This document shows, piece after piece, positions 37,675 through 48,620 of a DNA stretch of 64,000 nucleotides. The notes under the pieces were generated by a model. The model saw only the letters and a list, made by a program, of their open reading frames with translations, was not told the DNA's origin and made no database searches. Made by a program: the position numbers and the translations under genes. This DNA comes from Brasenia schreberi (taxonomy: Eukaryota; Streptophyta; Magnoliopsida; Nymphaeales; Cabombaceae), in contig JAYKKT010000089.1 of NCBI GenBank assembly GCA_036023115.1, forward strand, positions 10,256,001 through 10,320,000, read 5' to 3'. Position 1 is the stretch's first letter. Each line of letters opens with the position of its first letter.

Positions 37675-37775
37675 CTCATCTTCCTCATCAGAAGTTGAAC
37701 TGGTGCTATAAGCTTCCATGTCCTTGTCATGGCAGTCAAAAGGCAGCACACACTCAACATGCGGCTACTGCACAG
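37675..37775 (-). repeat. Degenerate duplicate of the SDP1 last exon
   Basis: CATCAGAAGTTGAACTGGTG followed by TATAAGCTTCCATGTCCTTG matches 37945-38000 inside the last SDP1 exon (CATCAGAAGTTGTACAGGTA, TGTAAGCTTCCATGTCCTTG). The similarity continues through the CAGCAGCA and CTGCAC phrases. It is a local duplication of roughly 100 bp about 250 bp apart, lying beyond the SDP1 stop and so in its likely 3' UTR. Confidence 0.8.
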
Positions 37776-37879
37776 TTTTGGATGACGAAGTCGTTAGTCG
37801 TGGTTGTTGTTTTGCCTAGTTCTTCCAACTATGCATGAAACTGTATCCTTGACTCGGGAGTCCGCGGCAAGCCATGTCC

Positions 37880-40800
37880 CTAAAGAGTAGCTTCGTCTGC
37901 ATGAACCTCCTTGGCAACACCTTTGACATTGCTATCATCTTCATCATCAGAAGTTGTACAGGTATTGTAAGCTTCCATGTCCTTGCCAGGGCAGTCAAGC
38001 AGCAGCATGCTATCTGGATGCTGCACATCGATTTGGGTTCTCTGAACAGGATCGTTGCCTATGTTTATATTCGATAAATCCTCCTTCCTGATCGCATTCA
38101 AGACGATTCCGTTTTCAACCCATTCAGTCCGTAGGAGATCTCCCTCGGAAACTGTAATGCTAGAGCCAGCTTCCGAAACTGTACCACCCATCTTAATCAC
38201 AATTGAATCGGGTTGAATAGTCGTCACCCTTAGCTGATCCACCTCTGCATGTGTAGGTGTTTCTTCTTCGTCTTTTGAAGGTCTGCTCTGCTCAAGGCTT
38301 TGAACAAAGCTTATGAACATGTCCGCAGAAGCCGTCCTCATCAAAGGACCACCCGACCTTGTCCACGACATGTTAATGTCCATGCTTTCTGTGTCGCTGT
38401 CGCTGCCATCGTGGCTGATTTTATTGTGCTTCGCATTCCGGGGAGATGTCCCAACACCCAATTGAACCCCCTGCAATGCATGTTCCGCATGGATAAACTC
38501 TTCTTCAAGAGATCCTGAAGAGTTCTCTCGCGCTAGGAGGTTCCATGAAGGGATCCTGCGGGAGGCACTGAACCGCAGCATGCTGCTGGTGCTCCCGCTG
38601 ATCAAACCCTGTGATGCAGCAGCAGCTCTGTCGGCACTGCGCTTGAGCCTCCGCATATGGTTGAGGTAGGCCACACACTCGTCCAGCACGAGCTCTATAC
38701 AGCAATTAGCTTTGATTGCTGAAAGTTTTTCCCATGTGCATCTTCTTCCCTGATTGACAGCCTTCTGAAGTTCCACATACGTAGGATTCTGTATTATCTT
38801 CGAGTACTGCAGATTTACGAAAACATAAAAGGTATGTCAAGCAAAAAACAAGCTTCATATTAAGGTCTGAAACTATGAAATTACGTTTATACTAATTCAA
38901 GTAAAGAGGGTCGTTATTGAACAACACAGTATGCAGTTAGCATCTGTTGTTCTAGATTGACATCTTGGGCCTACCTGTGCGAGAGTTGCCGGCATCACGA
39001 TGGTGACGTCGCCCTCCCATTCTTGGGCAAACAACTTGGCCAGTCCACCCAGTGGAAACCCCAATTCCAGCACCTGGTTGCATCTGTGCTTCACCTCCAT
39101 TTCTGCTAGATGAGCAAGCTGCAAAAACATTCAACAGGAAAATCTTCTCAGCGCCAATCTCAGCGAACTCAATTGTCTTTTTGGGAGTAGGAAGTTGGTC
39201 ATAATTTATACGTGGAGAAAATTTGGCAGTTACTGCCTTTAAGAGGTGGTAGTCATCAACTCAAACCACAAGCTGCCTTCATACTGAGAAAATAATTCTC
39301 CTCAACATAACCACGAGGAGGTAGTTTAAACAAGTTCTCAGTAAATTGAAGAAACATCAGCTCAAGATTCGCAAACGGGGCCAAATTCTGAGGATTCATA
39401 ATCGTGAGAATTTTAGTTAAAATATGAGAGAATTTCGAATCACAACCATTGGTGTATTAATAAAGAATAGCAACCTCCCTCGACTCTTTGGGTGAATAAG
39501 GCGGAATTAAGCTGGAAAAGGGAGCCTTTTGTGGATATTTGCTCCGTTCCATAGAGCGAAAACGTACCTTAGCGGCGAAATCGCCACCGACCGACCTGAA
39601 TAGATCCTTCAGGCGGAGTAGAGGGACGATGTGGGGATTGGCTTGGCTAACGATGAAGTGATTCACATTGAAGAGCTCCTTCAGGTGCACCATCGGCAGA
39701 TCACTCTCGAGGCTGCCGTCCCTCCACCGCCGCTGTTGCTCCTCTGGCCCGTCGCGCAATGGCCCGTGGTATGGCACGATCTCACCGTTGAGATCCTTGG
39801 CCATGAGCTCCTGCGCCTCGAACAAACCGGGAAATGCGCACGACGCCGTGACAGCGCTCCATATCACCACGTTCGGCGACGTCAAATAATTCAGGCACCT
39901 TGGTGGCTCATGCCGCCGTGGCGAGCAGACGGTCACCCCCAAAATCCGACCGGTCATGTCGTAGGCCTCTTGAAACGTTAAATTCCCGGTGAGGTGCCGG
40001 AGCATTCTCTGCAATTGACGAATTTCGTGAACGGCACCTTGGTTCATTACCTGTCACGTGAAGATGAAAAACAAGGATAAGAGACGCCATTTTTGGTAAT
40101 TTTCATAACAGAAATTTGCAGATGACACGAGATCAGGCTATCAAAGTGATTTTCGTTCTCGTACCAGAAGAATTTAACCGAACCTTGGGAATCAAGAAGG
40201 ATCAAATGCATCTAATAGCACCATGCAAGATGAAGTAGAAAACCCTAACAACGAGATAGACGATTCATCAGATCATTTCTTCCGAAATTCCTAGATAAGA
40301 ACCCTGGTTCCAATCCATTGAGACGCCTTTTCCTTTTTCCAGTCAGCGAGCACCGAACTACGTGCTTGATCATGGTTCCTATGGCTCCTATGAATCTATT
40401 AGTCTCCCTGAAAAGAAGAGACTATGCAGAAAAGGTTGAAGTATAATTACCCGGCGCACGATAGTGAAGACCCCGCCAAGCTGATCGAAGAATTGCAGCG
40501 AGTGCCAGGAGTCCTCAAAGAAGTTCTGCAACTCTGCCCACGTACGGGTGCCGACGATAGCACAGACGATAGACCCCACGCTCGATCCGGCGATTATCCG
40601 CGGGAGCAAACGATTCTCTACGAGCGTCTTCACCACACCGACATGAAATGCACCGAGCGACGCACCGCCGGAGAGAAGCAGCGCCGTCCGGCCGAACGCA
40701 TGGCGAGCCTCGTGGAGAAACGCGAGCCGCTCCTCCAGAGATAACTGGTCCTCATGCTCCGAGTCACAGACGATCCGTAACTGTGCGGACACTTCGTCTA

Positions 40801-41383
40801 TGTAGTCCTGAATCGGCGCCGGAACCCGGAGACATCCCCTGTGGAGATCCGGATTGCACATATTGCCAAGATTCCGGACGAGATCTGCACGCAGGCAAAA
40901 GACGATGTCGCGGAGCGATCCCTCCCTCCGCCTGTGCCGGAGCTCTGCCACCTTGTGGCGGACGAGGTCCACATCGTAGAGATCGTCTTCGCTCGGCCGG
41001 GGCGTCTCCCGATCGAGCATCTTCGCGGCATGCGCCCACTCGTCGTATGTGAGCGCCGTCTGCATCAGATTCCGCCAGAATTTGCGCCGATAGGCCGACT
41101 CAGCTCGAGATCGGACGTTTGAGCCTCTGCGCAGGAGGACAGCGAGGACGGCAACAAGGAAAAGGATGCCTTGCGGGTTCCTCGGCGAGAAGAACGAGAT
41201 GAAGGAGACGAGGTGCGTTCGAGCCCGGGTGGTGCACCAGGCCCAAGAGACGGCAAGAAGCCGACGCGCTATCCGTGATGCAGAGCCGCAGAGTAGGACG
41301 CGGAGGGCGATCGTCCTGCCAAAGATCGTCGACGGGCCGATCGAGAAAGGATCCACCGTCGCTTCGTTGGTGATCTCCATCAT
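37880..41383 (-). CDS. SDP1: SUGAR-DEPENDENT1-type triacylglycerol lipase (4 exons)
   Basis: Exons on minus are 41383-40451, 40050-39568, 39118-38975 and 38806-37880, all phase 0 with GT-AG borders. They give 828 aa, almost exactly the size of Arabidopsis SDP1. The N-terminus ([18 protein letters not shown]) and a hydrophobic stretch near residues 70-85 are followed by the DUF3336-like region ([20 protein letters not shown]). The patatin domain has an SGGASLG oxyanion loop (238-244), the nucleophile S268 in GSSVG and the dyad D422 in RDGSL. The C-terminal third is low-complexity and variable apart from [30 protein letters not shown] and [17 protein letters not shown]1 starts storage-oil breakdown at the oil-body surface in germinating seeds. 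Exon 1 is GC-rich. Two ATGs in tandem open the frame; I use the first. The gene appears intact. Confidence 0.96.
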
Positions 41384-42980
41384 CGAAAATCAGGTAAAGG
41401 TGGGCAAAACAGAGGAGGAGAAGAAGAAAAGGCGAAATTAAAGAACTCGGGGAAACGATAAGCATACGTGACGCGTATCCTCGTCAGATTTGGGAGGCGA
41501 ACGAAAATTGGAAGTAAAGCCTTCCCAGAAAGTTGCGTTTGCGTTCGCGCGCGCGAGCCAAAGAGAGAGGGAGAGGACCCAAAATCGAGGAAGCTGGACG
41601 CTTGGTCACAAACTCATAGTTATAGAGCTTGGTGGGTAAAACTAAATCCTGGCCGTACGCGAGGCAAGGGTCCATCTACTTTCATCGACTTGGATCCACA
41701 TTGGATATACGGGGCGGATCTAAATTTTTTTTTATGAAGCAGGGAGAATTGATTATTCGATCATTTGAAGTGGGTGCAAACTATCGTAGATTCAATCATC
41801 CCCCATAACTTTTTCATTAGTTTTCCGAATTTCAGGTCGTCCCACCTCGCCTCAATGTAGATCTATCGCTGCTCCCTCTAATATAATCACCTTACAATTT
41901 AACATTTTTCATAAAACTAGCTTTTTATTTCAGGTCATATATATATGTTTATATATATTACAGGATTTTATGTATGTATTTTTTATATAAATATAAACTA
42001 TATGTATATAATAACTTTTAGCTTAATAATATAAACTATTTGATGGAAAATAATATTAAATATTTTTATAAGTTGAAGTGGGGCGAGGTGAGGCGGGACC
42101 GGGTTATAGCAAAACATTTTGGATCGGGTGAGGGTCTTGGAGAATAAGATCCGTGAGAAGGGTGTAGATAGGGTGGGGCGGATGGAGCGAAAACCCGCCC
42201 CGCCCCGAAGTTTTGGTATCTCGTACCGTTCCCACTCGAAGTGTCCACGTTTAAAATATTAAACAGCGCGTCACAGTAACACACGCGCACTGTTTAATAT
42301 TAAAGACTTTATCTAAAAAAAAAATTTAAGTGCGTGAAAATAAGACACAAGGCGGGCCCCAGCAAACTCCCAGTAATGTGCGGCTACAATTCCTTCACTT
42401 GCCAATTTGGCGCTGAATGGATCGGTTCCAAAATAGAAGAACTTCTGAGTTTGGATCATCAGGATGATGTAGACAGAGCCGTCACAGAGGAGGGTAGGAA
42501 CTATGAAGCCAGCCGGCCAGGCCCGACTCAAATGCAAGGGTTATATTATATTATTTATGTATATACTGTATATTTATATGTAAAGAAGTCATTATATATA
42601 GAGAGGGAAGGAAAGGTAATAGTGAATTGGTAAATGCATTACATTTGTTTGGCCTATAATCTTGCAGAAACATCTCCATCATCATAAGCAATAGAGATTT
42701 AAATCAAAACAAAAAAGTGATATTGTACTTTTGTATATTGTGTTAAATACTTTTTTGTTTTCTCACTTCAATCATTCATCTTAAAGATCGAATGGTCAAA
42801 ATGTTTATACAAGATTATGCACTAAAAAATATTATACAATTACCACTATGTATACAGATACAGATAGAGAGGGGAGGGGCATCCTAATCTCTGTTGTTGT
42901 ACTTTTCTAAAATCTCTATGAATGATCTCAGGGATCAAATAATGGAAGTATTTAGTATTTATGTAAGATTATGCATTGAA
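41384..42980. other. SDP1 upstream region, no gene
   Basis: 5' flank of SDP1, including GC-rich leader sequence with a CGCGCGCGCG run near 41548. Around 42060-42240 is a GGGGCGGG/CCCGCCCCGCCCCG-rich patch that may be a decayed transposon end. No exon is recognised. Confidence 0.45.
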
Positions 42981-42986
42981 AGCCAG

Positions 42987-43052
<66 letters not shown>
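42987..43052. repeat. Compound (TA)n(GA)n microsatellite
   Basis: About 30 bp of TA is followed by about 34 bp of GA, with the same order as at 6860-6938. Confidence 0.95.
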
Positions 43053-43056
<4 letters not shown>

Positions 43057-44009
43057 GAATATTAGGAAAGTCCAATAACTCTTGATAGATGATAAAAAAC
43101 AACAGCAACAAGACGTCGTTCTTGTTACATGATATGACTGCTCGTCTATAGGGATGGCACATAGTTTTTCATTGTTCATCAAAGGTGATTGAACAGTTAT
43201 GGTTTGGAAGTATATACTATCTTATTATTCTTTATATATATATATATATAAGGGCTGGCTATGATAGGCATTTTTTTGGCCTCCATGATGTGCCCGCGGA
43301 ACCTGGCTGCAATCACACAGCCTAAAAGAGGTGGGGCTGGGCCACTTCAACCCTTATTGTTAGCTCTACATGTAGAGATGTAGATGGTGGGGATTTGGTA
43401 AGGATTGTGGTTCACCAAATCCACTTTTTCCAGATTTGAAATGTGGATGTGGATTTGGATTGAGACAAGGATATGAAAGACTCTACCCTCATTTAAAAAC
43501 TTGTACTGTATTCGGATTCACATATCACAATATATCTGCAAATATATACGGCACATTCAAATCAGATTTTATATTGGATATGGATTCAGATACCAAACCA
43601 ACTAACTGAATTTGGTAAGCGGATCGAACACGGGACATCTTAAGTTATGCTTGGATTTAAATATCCTCTGTACAAAGATGATCTGAAATCAAATTGAACT
43701 ATATCAAGTGAGATCAACCATGTAGATTTTTAGTTCCATCTTAAGTTATGCTTGGATTTAAATATAAAAGAGAAAAAACATATTAGGTTCACACTCTGGG
43801 TTCGATTCCCATGTTGCAAACACAATGACGAGTTAGAGGTGTTCGGTTTGGACCCAATCCAAGCAGGTTGGAGCCGGTGGTGGAACTGAAATGACCCCGG
43901 TTATTCCAGTTCGAGCGGGGTTGGTCCTGCTTTTGAAGCAAAGATCTCCCAGTGTTCATTTGCAAGACTCGAACCGGAGACCACCAAGCGTTGAGAAAAT
44001 AGTAGTTTT
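43053..44009. other. Intergenic, no gene
   Basis: AT-rich sequence with a short TA run at 43230-43250 and a GGAGCCGGTGGTGGAACTG-type patch near 43870. No coding evidence was found. Confidence 0.45.
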
Positions 44010-44132
44010 TCTTTTGTTATAAGAGGAGGATGAAGCCTAACAAATATATACTCACACATGCACCCTTTGGGAATTGAACACCCTACCACCAACAACAGTC
44101 CTAAAGGGTCTTGCCGTTGAGCCAATTCTATG
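44010..44132 (-). mobile_element. tRNA-derived SINE
   Basis: It is the reverse orientation of the 11760 and 12838 family. The B-box complement GGGAATTGAACACC is near 44069 and the A-box complement GCCGTTGAGCCAA near 44112. The other end has CTTTTGTTATAAGAGGAGGA. Confidence 0.75.
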
Positions 44133-44139
44133 GATGCGA

Positions 44140-45610
44140 GAAAATAATAGTTAACCAAAAGGCAGGTATCTGGTCACTATTATGGTATTGATAACGATAA
44201 CCCAATGTTTTAGAAGAAAAAATGGAATAAGATAACGAGGAGTCGGAGAAGGAGGATGTGGATGGCAAGAATTATCCTACCGTCATATTTTCGAGAAATA
44301 TGAAAATATAAAGTGTCCATTTTTCCAAGAAATCGGGGTTTTAAAGGTAATGTGAGCCCCAACAAGTACAAGTGGAAAAGATAGAAAGAATTTAATCAAT
44401 TTTATTCGAACTAATTTATTTGACTTAATCATAAGAAACAAATTGAGCAGACCATCTGGCAGGGCTCTTGATTCGTGGAAAGGCTTTGACCTATTTTGGT
44501 AAATATATATAGAGAGAAAGAGATTGTGAGAGAAACTTTGTTAGTACCATTGGGTGCTAGCAAATCCAAATAAATGTAAATCATCGTGATTGATATTTAA
44601 AATTTAAACAACAAAATAACATGTGAATAAAGTGTACCTATAAAAAGTATACACCTACAAAAAGTATAGGTATACTTTTTACTTTATAAATTTAAATCTT
44701 TGTTTGAATTTTGTAGCACTTAAAAGGTGGTAGCATGTACCAATTTATCTCTTCTTTTTCTCTCAATATATGATAGTTTGAAGATTAATTTCTTTTTTTT
44801 CTTTTCTTTTTCCTTTCAAATGTTGAGAAAGACTTTTTCATTTATAGAGCAATAAGCTTCACACAATCTCGCTCGTCAACATCTCAAGAAAGAAGAAGAT
44901 GGCTCTCTCTCAAAGCTCTCTTCCTCTCTTCTCAAACACTTTAAAGCAAGCTTACATATGTGCATGGCTAAACCCTCTTGAATACTGAATACAGATAATA
45001 CAATTTAGATCTAAGACAACTCTTATATGGATTTCTAAGATCCAAAACAGACTAATCCAACTAAATCAAATCTTAGGAGACCCAATATCAAAGCATCCTC
45101 ATGACTAAATATACTAAATAACACAACCATCTACACCAAAATGCACGTTCCGGTGAAGCACGCATATGCACAGGAGCTCTATCCGGGGTCACCGTGCGTG
45201 GAGTTGGAATGCTGAGACACGTATCGCGACGTGTTCATTTGAAGCTTGGTATTTGTGAATCAAGAACCGATCCAAATCATTGGGATTGAGCAAAAGGCAT
45301 GTTCTCTTGTCGTGGACATGACACGGGTAGAATTGAAGTATCCATGTAACCGACGCTCGCCATGTTAGACAGATATTGCCCCATGACACGAAACAATGAG
45401 AATGACGGGGAATGGTTTTCTTATTCCTATGACCTAAAAGCATCCGAATGCTTTTGTAATTATTGAGATCCGAATAAAGATCCAACAGAAAATATCGGTT
45501 CCCATGTGTAGTCTCAATCCATATACAGGCCTAGGAATACATCTCCTTTTTCGCGAAAGAAAGCCAGAATCAGATCCAAAGTGAAGAAGGATTATGTTCT
45601 ATGATCCATG
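44140..45610. other. Intergenic, no gene recognised
   Basis: No gene is supported. An inverted phrase, TATAAAAAGTATACACC and ATAGGTATACTTTTTA (about 44640-44685), could form a short hairpin. Confidence 0.4.
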
Positions 45611-45760
45611 TCTGATAGCAATGTTGGGTCCAAATGGGAGACCCAATTAGAAGTTCAGCTGGGTCCAATCCATTCTCAAGCTTGTTAATGCAAGTGAAGT
45701 AGAGAATGGATCTTGATCCACTTCCATAAATTTATATAGTTCAAGTGGGGTTCGAAAATG
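45605..45760 (-). mobile_element. Possible Copia LTR remnant
   Basis: On minus, GGACCCAACATTGCTATCAGACATGG resembles an LTR end (ACA) followed by an initiator-Met primer-binding site (TATCAGA). The adjoining plus sequence begins TGTTGGGTCCAAATGGGAG, as an LTR would. I found no matching second LTR or coding domain. Confidence 0.35.
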
Positions 45761-45804
45761 ATTTCCGGAACCTGCCTTCCACCTCGCACCTTCGTAGGGA
45801 CGTT

Positions 45805-45860
45805 GGCGGGTGATCGGCTATACCTAATGTGGGAAAAGGCTTGGTTTGGTTTGGTTTAGT
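45805..45860 (+). mobile_element. RTE LINE 3' tail fragment
   Basis: GATCGGCTATACCTAATGTG followed by GGAAAAGGCTTGGTTTGG resembles the LINE 3' end at 30685-30733, with a TTGG-type tail instead of TTG. Confidence 0.5.
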
Positions 45861-45954
45861 TACTCCGCAATTACAGATATATTTTTATCCTATATTTCTG
45901 GAAAATGGATGGGATTATCATTTTTCAAATAAAAGATTTTCTCTTAGAAGAGCA

Positions 45955-46062
45955 GTAGCTTACCTTGCTAGATGGTTGGTTCACAAGTTAAAGGTCATTA
46001 GTTTGATACTTATGGATGTGCAAAGGCTTTGGTCTCTTCATTGTACCATAAAAGGAACATAG
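45955..46062 (+). mobile_element. SINE-like element, second family
   Basis: A tRNA-like A-box region (GTAGCTTACCTTGCTAGATG) precedes GTTCACAAGTTAAAGGTCAT, AGTTTGATACTTATGG (B-box-like) and AAAGGCTTTGGTCTCTTCAT TGTACC. This is the clearest plus-strand member of the family that seeds the 116-bp satellite at 1720-2285. Confidence 0.6.
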
Positions 46063-46294
46063 ATATATGGATATAAAATCTCAGTAAATTGGCTTGTGAT
46101 TGTTTTTGGGTGATCTGCTAAATTGATGGAGGAGAAATATCAGCAAAGAGAAAAGATAAAAACATATTATACACAATTCCATCTGTAAACTGGATCCAAA
46201 TCCGAATTTACAGATAACCCAAAAGGAATTAATTAGGGAAGTCAGATCTCATCCCTCGACTTCTTTAACCAACTATTCATGATCTAGTTTTATT

Positions 46295-46406
46295 TTGTTT
46301 GTTTACAAGAGGAGGCCGAAGCCTAACAAACACAACCACACATGCACCCTTTGGGAGTCGAACTCTCACTACCAGCAAGACCTCCAAAGACCCGACTTAG
46401 TTATGC

Positions 46407-46412
<6 letters not shown>
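46295..46412 (-). mobile_element. tRNA-derived SINE
   Basis: TTTACAAGAGGAGGCCGAAG, ACACATGCACCCTTTGGGAG, TCGAACTCTC (B-box complement) and CGACTTAGTTATGCC (A-box complement) are in the order of the reversed family member at 44010-44132. Confidence 0.75.
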
Positions 46413-46464
<52 letters not shown>

Positions 46465-46672
46465 TCTATTCAAACATTTTCATCATTTGAATATTGTGAT
46501 TGATGGTATAGATTTGAATTTAAAAGTAAATTGCATTGTTATACTTTTCATATTTCTTAATGCACAATAGTACAATTTCTTTTTAAATTCAAATCTTTAC
46601 TATTCATTGTGTCTATCGAACATTGAAAATGTTTGAGTAGATTTAAACATGATGTGATTGAACAGTTATCAC

Positions 46673-46724
<52 letters not shown>
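46412..46724. mobile_element. Foldback element between two (TA)n tracts
   Basis: TA tracts at about 46412-46460 and 46676-46724 flank an imperfect palindrome. AAATCTATTCAAACATTTTC near 46462 pairs with GAAAATGTTTGAGTAGATTT near 46625, and GATTTGAATTTAAAAGTAAA pairs with TTTCTTTTTAAATTCAAATC. It looks like a non-coding foldback MITE whose termini sit in TA microsatellites. Confidence 0.7.
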
Positions 46725-46726
<2 letters not shown>

Positions 46727-46739
46727 TATCACACATTAT

Positions 46740-48044
46740 ATACATCAATTGGGCCTATCCTCCCATGAATTTCAGTCATCCTTGAAAACTTTTTAGGTCG
46801 CCAATGAAGATCACTATTCATAGTTTTGAACTGCCACCCGAAACTGGACATGTCTATTTGGAATAATTATGGATGCTCAAACTATTATTTTGGTTTAATC
46901 TTATTTCTCTAATTAAAACAAAAGTGAAGACCAACCTGCGAGCTACCATATGCTAGTAAGGACTGTTGGGTTTGGAATTTATTAAAATTATTTAAAAGAA
47001 CATGTAAAGATCTTTGAAGTATATGGGTTCTTATGTGGGCAAAATTATGAATAATGAAAAGATTGGTAAATCAAAATATTGTAGCCTCTACGACCAGCCA
47101 TAGGTGAAAATTTCCACAAACGAAATGAGAGGAATCTAAGCGTTCAACAGTGAATTCATTATGATGGTAAAACTATAAGAGGATCACTATTGGCACACCT
47201 TTCTTGTTATCCACACACCTCTTTCTTTAAAAATATTGAAATTACTCCTCATCGCTTTCTCTTCCATCTAATTTCAACAAGGGTTTCTCTAACTATATCT
47301 CTTTACTCCGATGATCAACATTTCATTCATTTTTAGCAGTGTTGCTTTCTTCGCACCTAGACAAAGCATACTCTTATGAATCCTACAAAAAAATAGAAAA
47401 CAACAACAAGAAAAATGAAACAAAAGACAAAATCAATAATAAGAAAAGTGATAAAAAAAAGGAATCAACAACAAAAGAAGAAGAAAAAGAAAATCAAGAA
47501 ATATATAGAAAAAATAAGAAAAAAGAAATGACATCAAATTCATGACTCAAGATGCGGCACAAGAGCACCTCACTCATGAGGGAGACACGGCACAAGTATC
47601 TCTCTCATGAGATAGACACGCCTCAATTGTGTTTCCTACCAATAGAGAGATGTGATTAAGCCACATCTCCTACTAATACAGAGCCATAACTAAGACACAT
47701 TTCCTACCAAATAAATGATAAAAAAATAAATATCCTACAAAATCACCCATACTCTTCAAATCAGTTCTCTTTTGTTTCTCTCTTTTTCCTTTTTTTTCTT
47801 CATTTTTTATCAAATTCAAAGTAGTATGAAATCATCGATAGTACATCAAATCGAACTTCAAATCGTGGGTTGCCGAAGAAATAGTGTGTGACGATGGACA
47901 ATAAGATAAGAACCCACAGAGAGAGTTCCATTCGGTCAAAAGTGTCAGGGTAATTTTGAGAATCACGATAAAAAAAAGGTGTGGGTAGTAAAAAGGACGC
48001 ACGCGGATCAATTATGAACTATAATTTGTTAACTTTTTCTTTCT
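46740..48044. other. Intergenic, low complexity, no gene
   Basis: Includes an A-rich stretch (47390-47540) that gives a lysine-rich open frame by composition alone. No supported gene was found. Confidence 0.45.
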
Positions 48045-48120
48045 TTTGGTACAACGAGGAGGCTGGAGGCAAGCACACCCCTGGTGTTGATCACATGACC
48101 TTTTGCTGGTTGTGCTAACT
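48045..48120 (-). mobile_element. SINE-like element, second family (decayed)
   Basis: On minus the phrase order is TTAGCACAACCAGCAAAAGG, TCATGTGATCAACACCAGGG and GCCTCCAGCCTCCTCGTTGT, matching the other family members with many substitutions. Confidence 0.45.
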
Positions 48121-48314
48121 TTATTTATCTAATAAAAAAGAAGAAAAAATCAACCTTTGTCATTGTAGGGACCGTTAGATTTTAAAAAACAGTTACAGGT
48201 TCTTTTCAAGTATAACGGTCCCTACGCTGCTCACCAGCAAATAAAAAAAGGAAATTCAGCTAATCAAAACACCGTCAGCCCCAAGACCAACATCTGTTCG
48301 CATAGTTTTCAACG

Positions 48315-48584
48315 ATGGAATTTAGAGTTTTTCTGTCTATTCCATCCTTGTTTCCTTCATCCTCTTGTTCAACCCCACCAACAAAGAGGTCAACGAACCT
48401 CTCTTTCATCCTTTCTTGCACTATATTCAGTCTCCCTGAACAAATCCATCACAACCAACTCCGACTTTCGGACCAATCTTCATATTCTTCAGTTCCCCAT
48501 TCAAGTATTGTGATTTTCGTTGGCTCCATGAAAGTTTTTTTGCATATCTGTGCGACAAAACCACAAATACAAGGTCAGAATTGA
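48315..48584 (+). promoter_or_regulatory. 89-codon upstream ORF before the CaM-binding gene
   Basis: An ATG at 48315 opens an 89-residue frame rich in S, P and T that ends 36 nt before the ATG at 48621, in the same reading frame. It has no recognised domain. It may be an upstream ORF in the leader, or chance; a spliced first exon cannot be excluded. Confidence 0.35.
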
Positions 48585-48620
48585 AGCAGAACTAAGAAAT
48601 TTATCAACCCAAACAGCCAA

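Noticed and set aside
40388..41480. Several long open frames on plus and in other minus frames around 40.4-41.5 kb
   Set aside because: They are shadows of the GC-rich first SDP1 exon; only the patatin frame has conserved domains and splice-compatible ends.
47339..47545. Lysine/asparagine-rich 68-codon frame
   Set aside because: Open only because the DNA is A-rich; no start context, domain or splice support.
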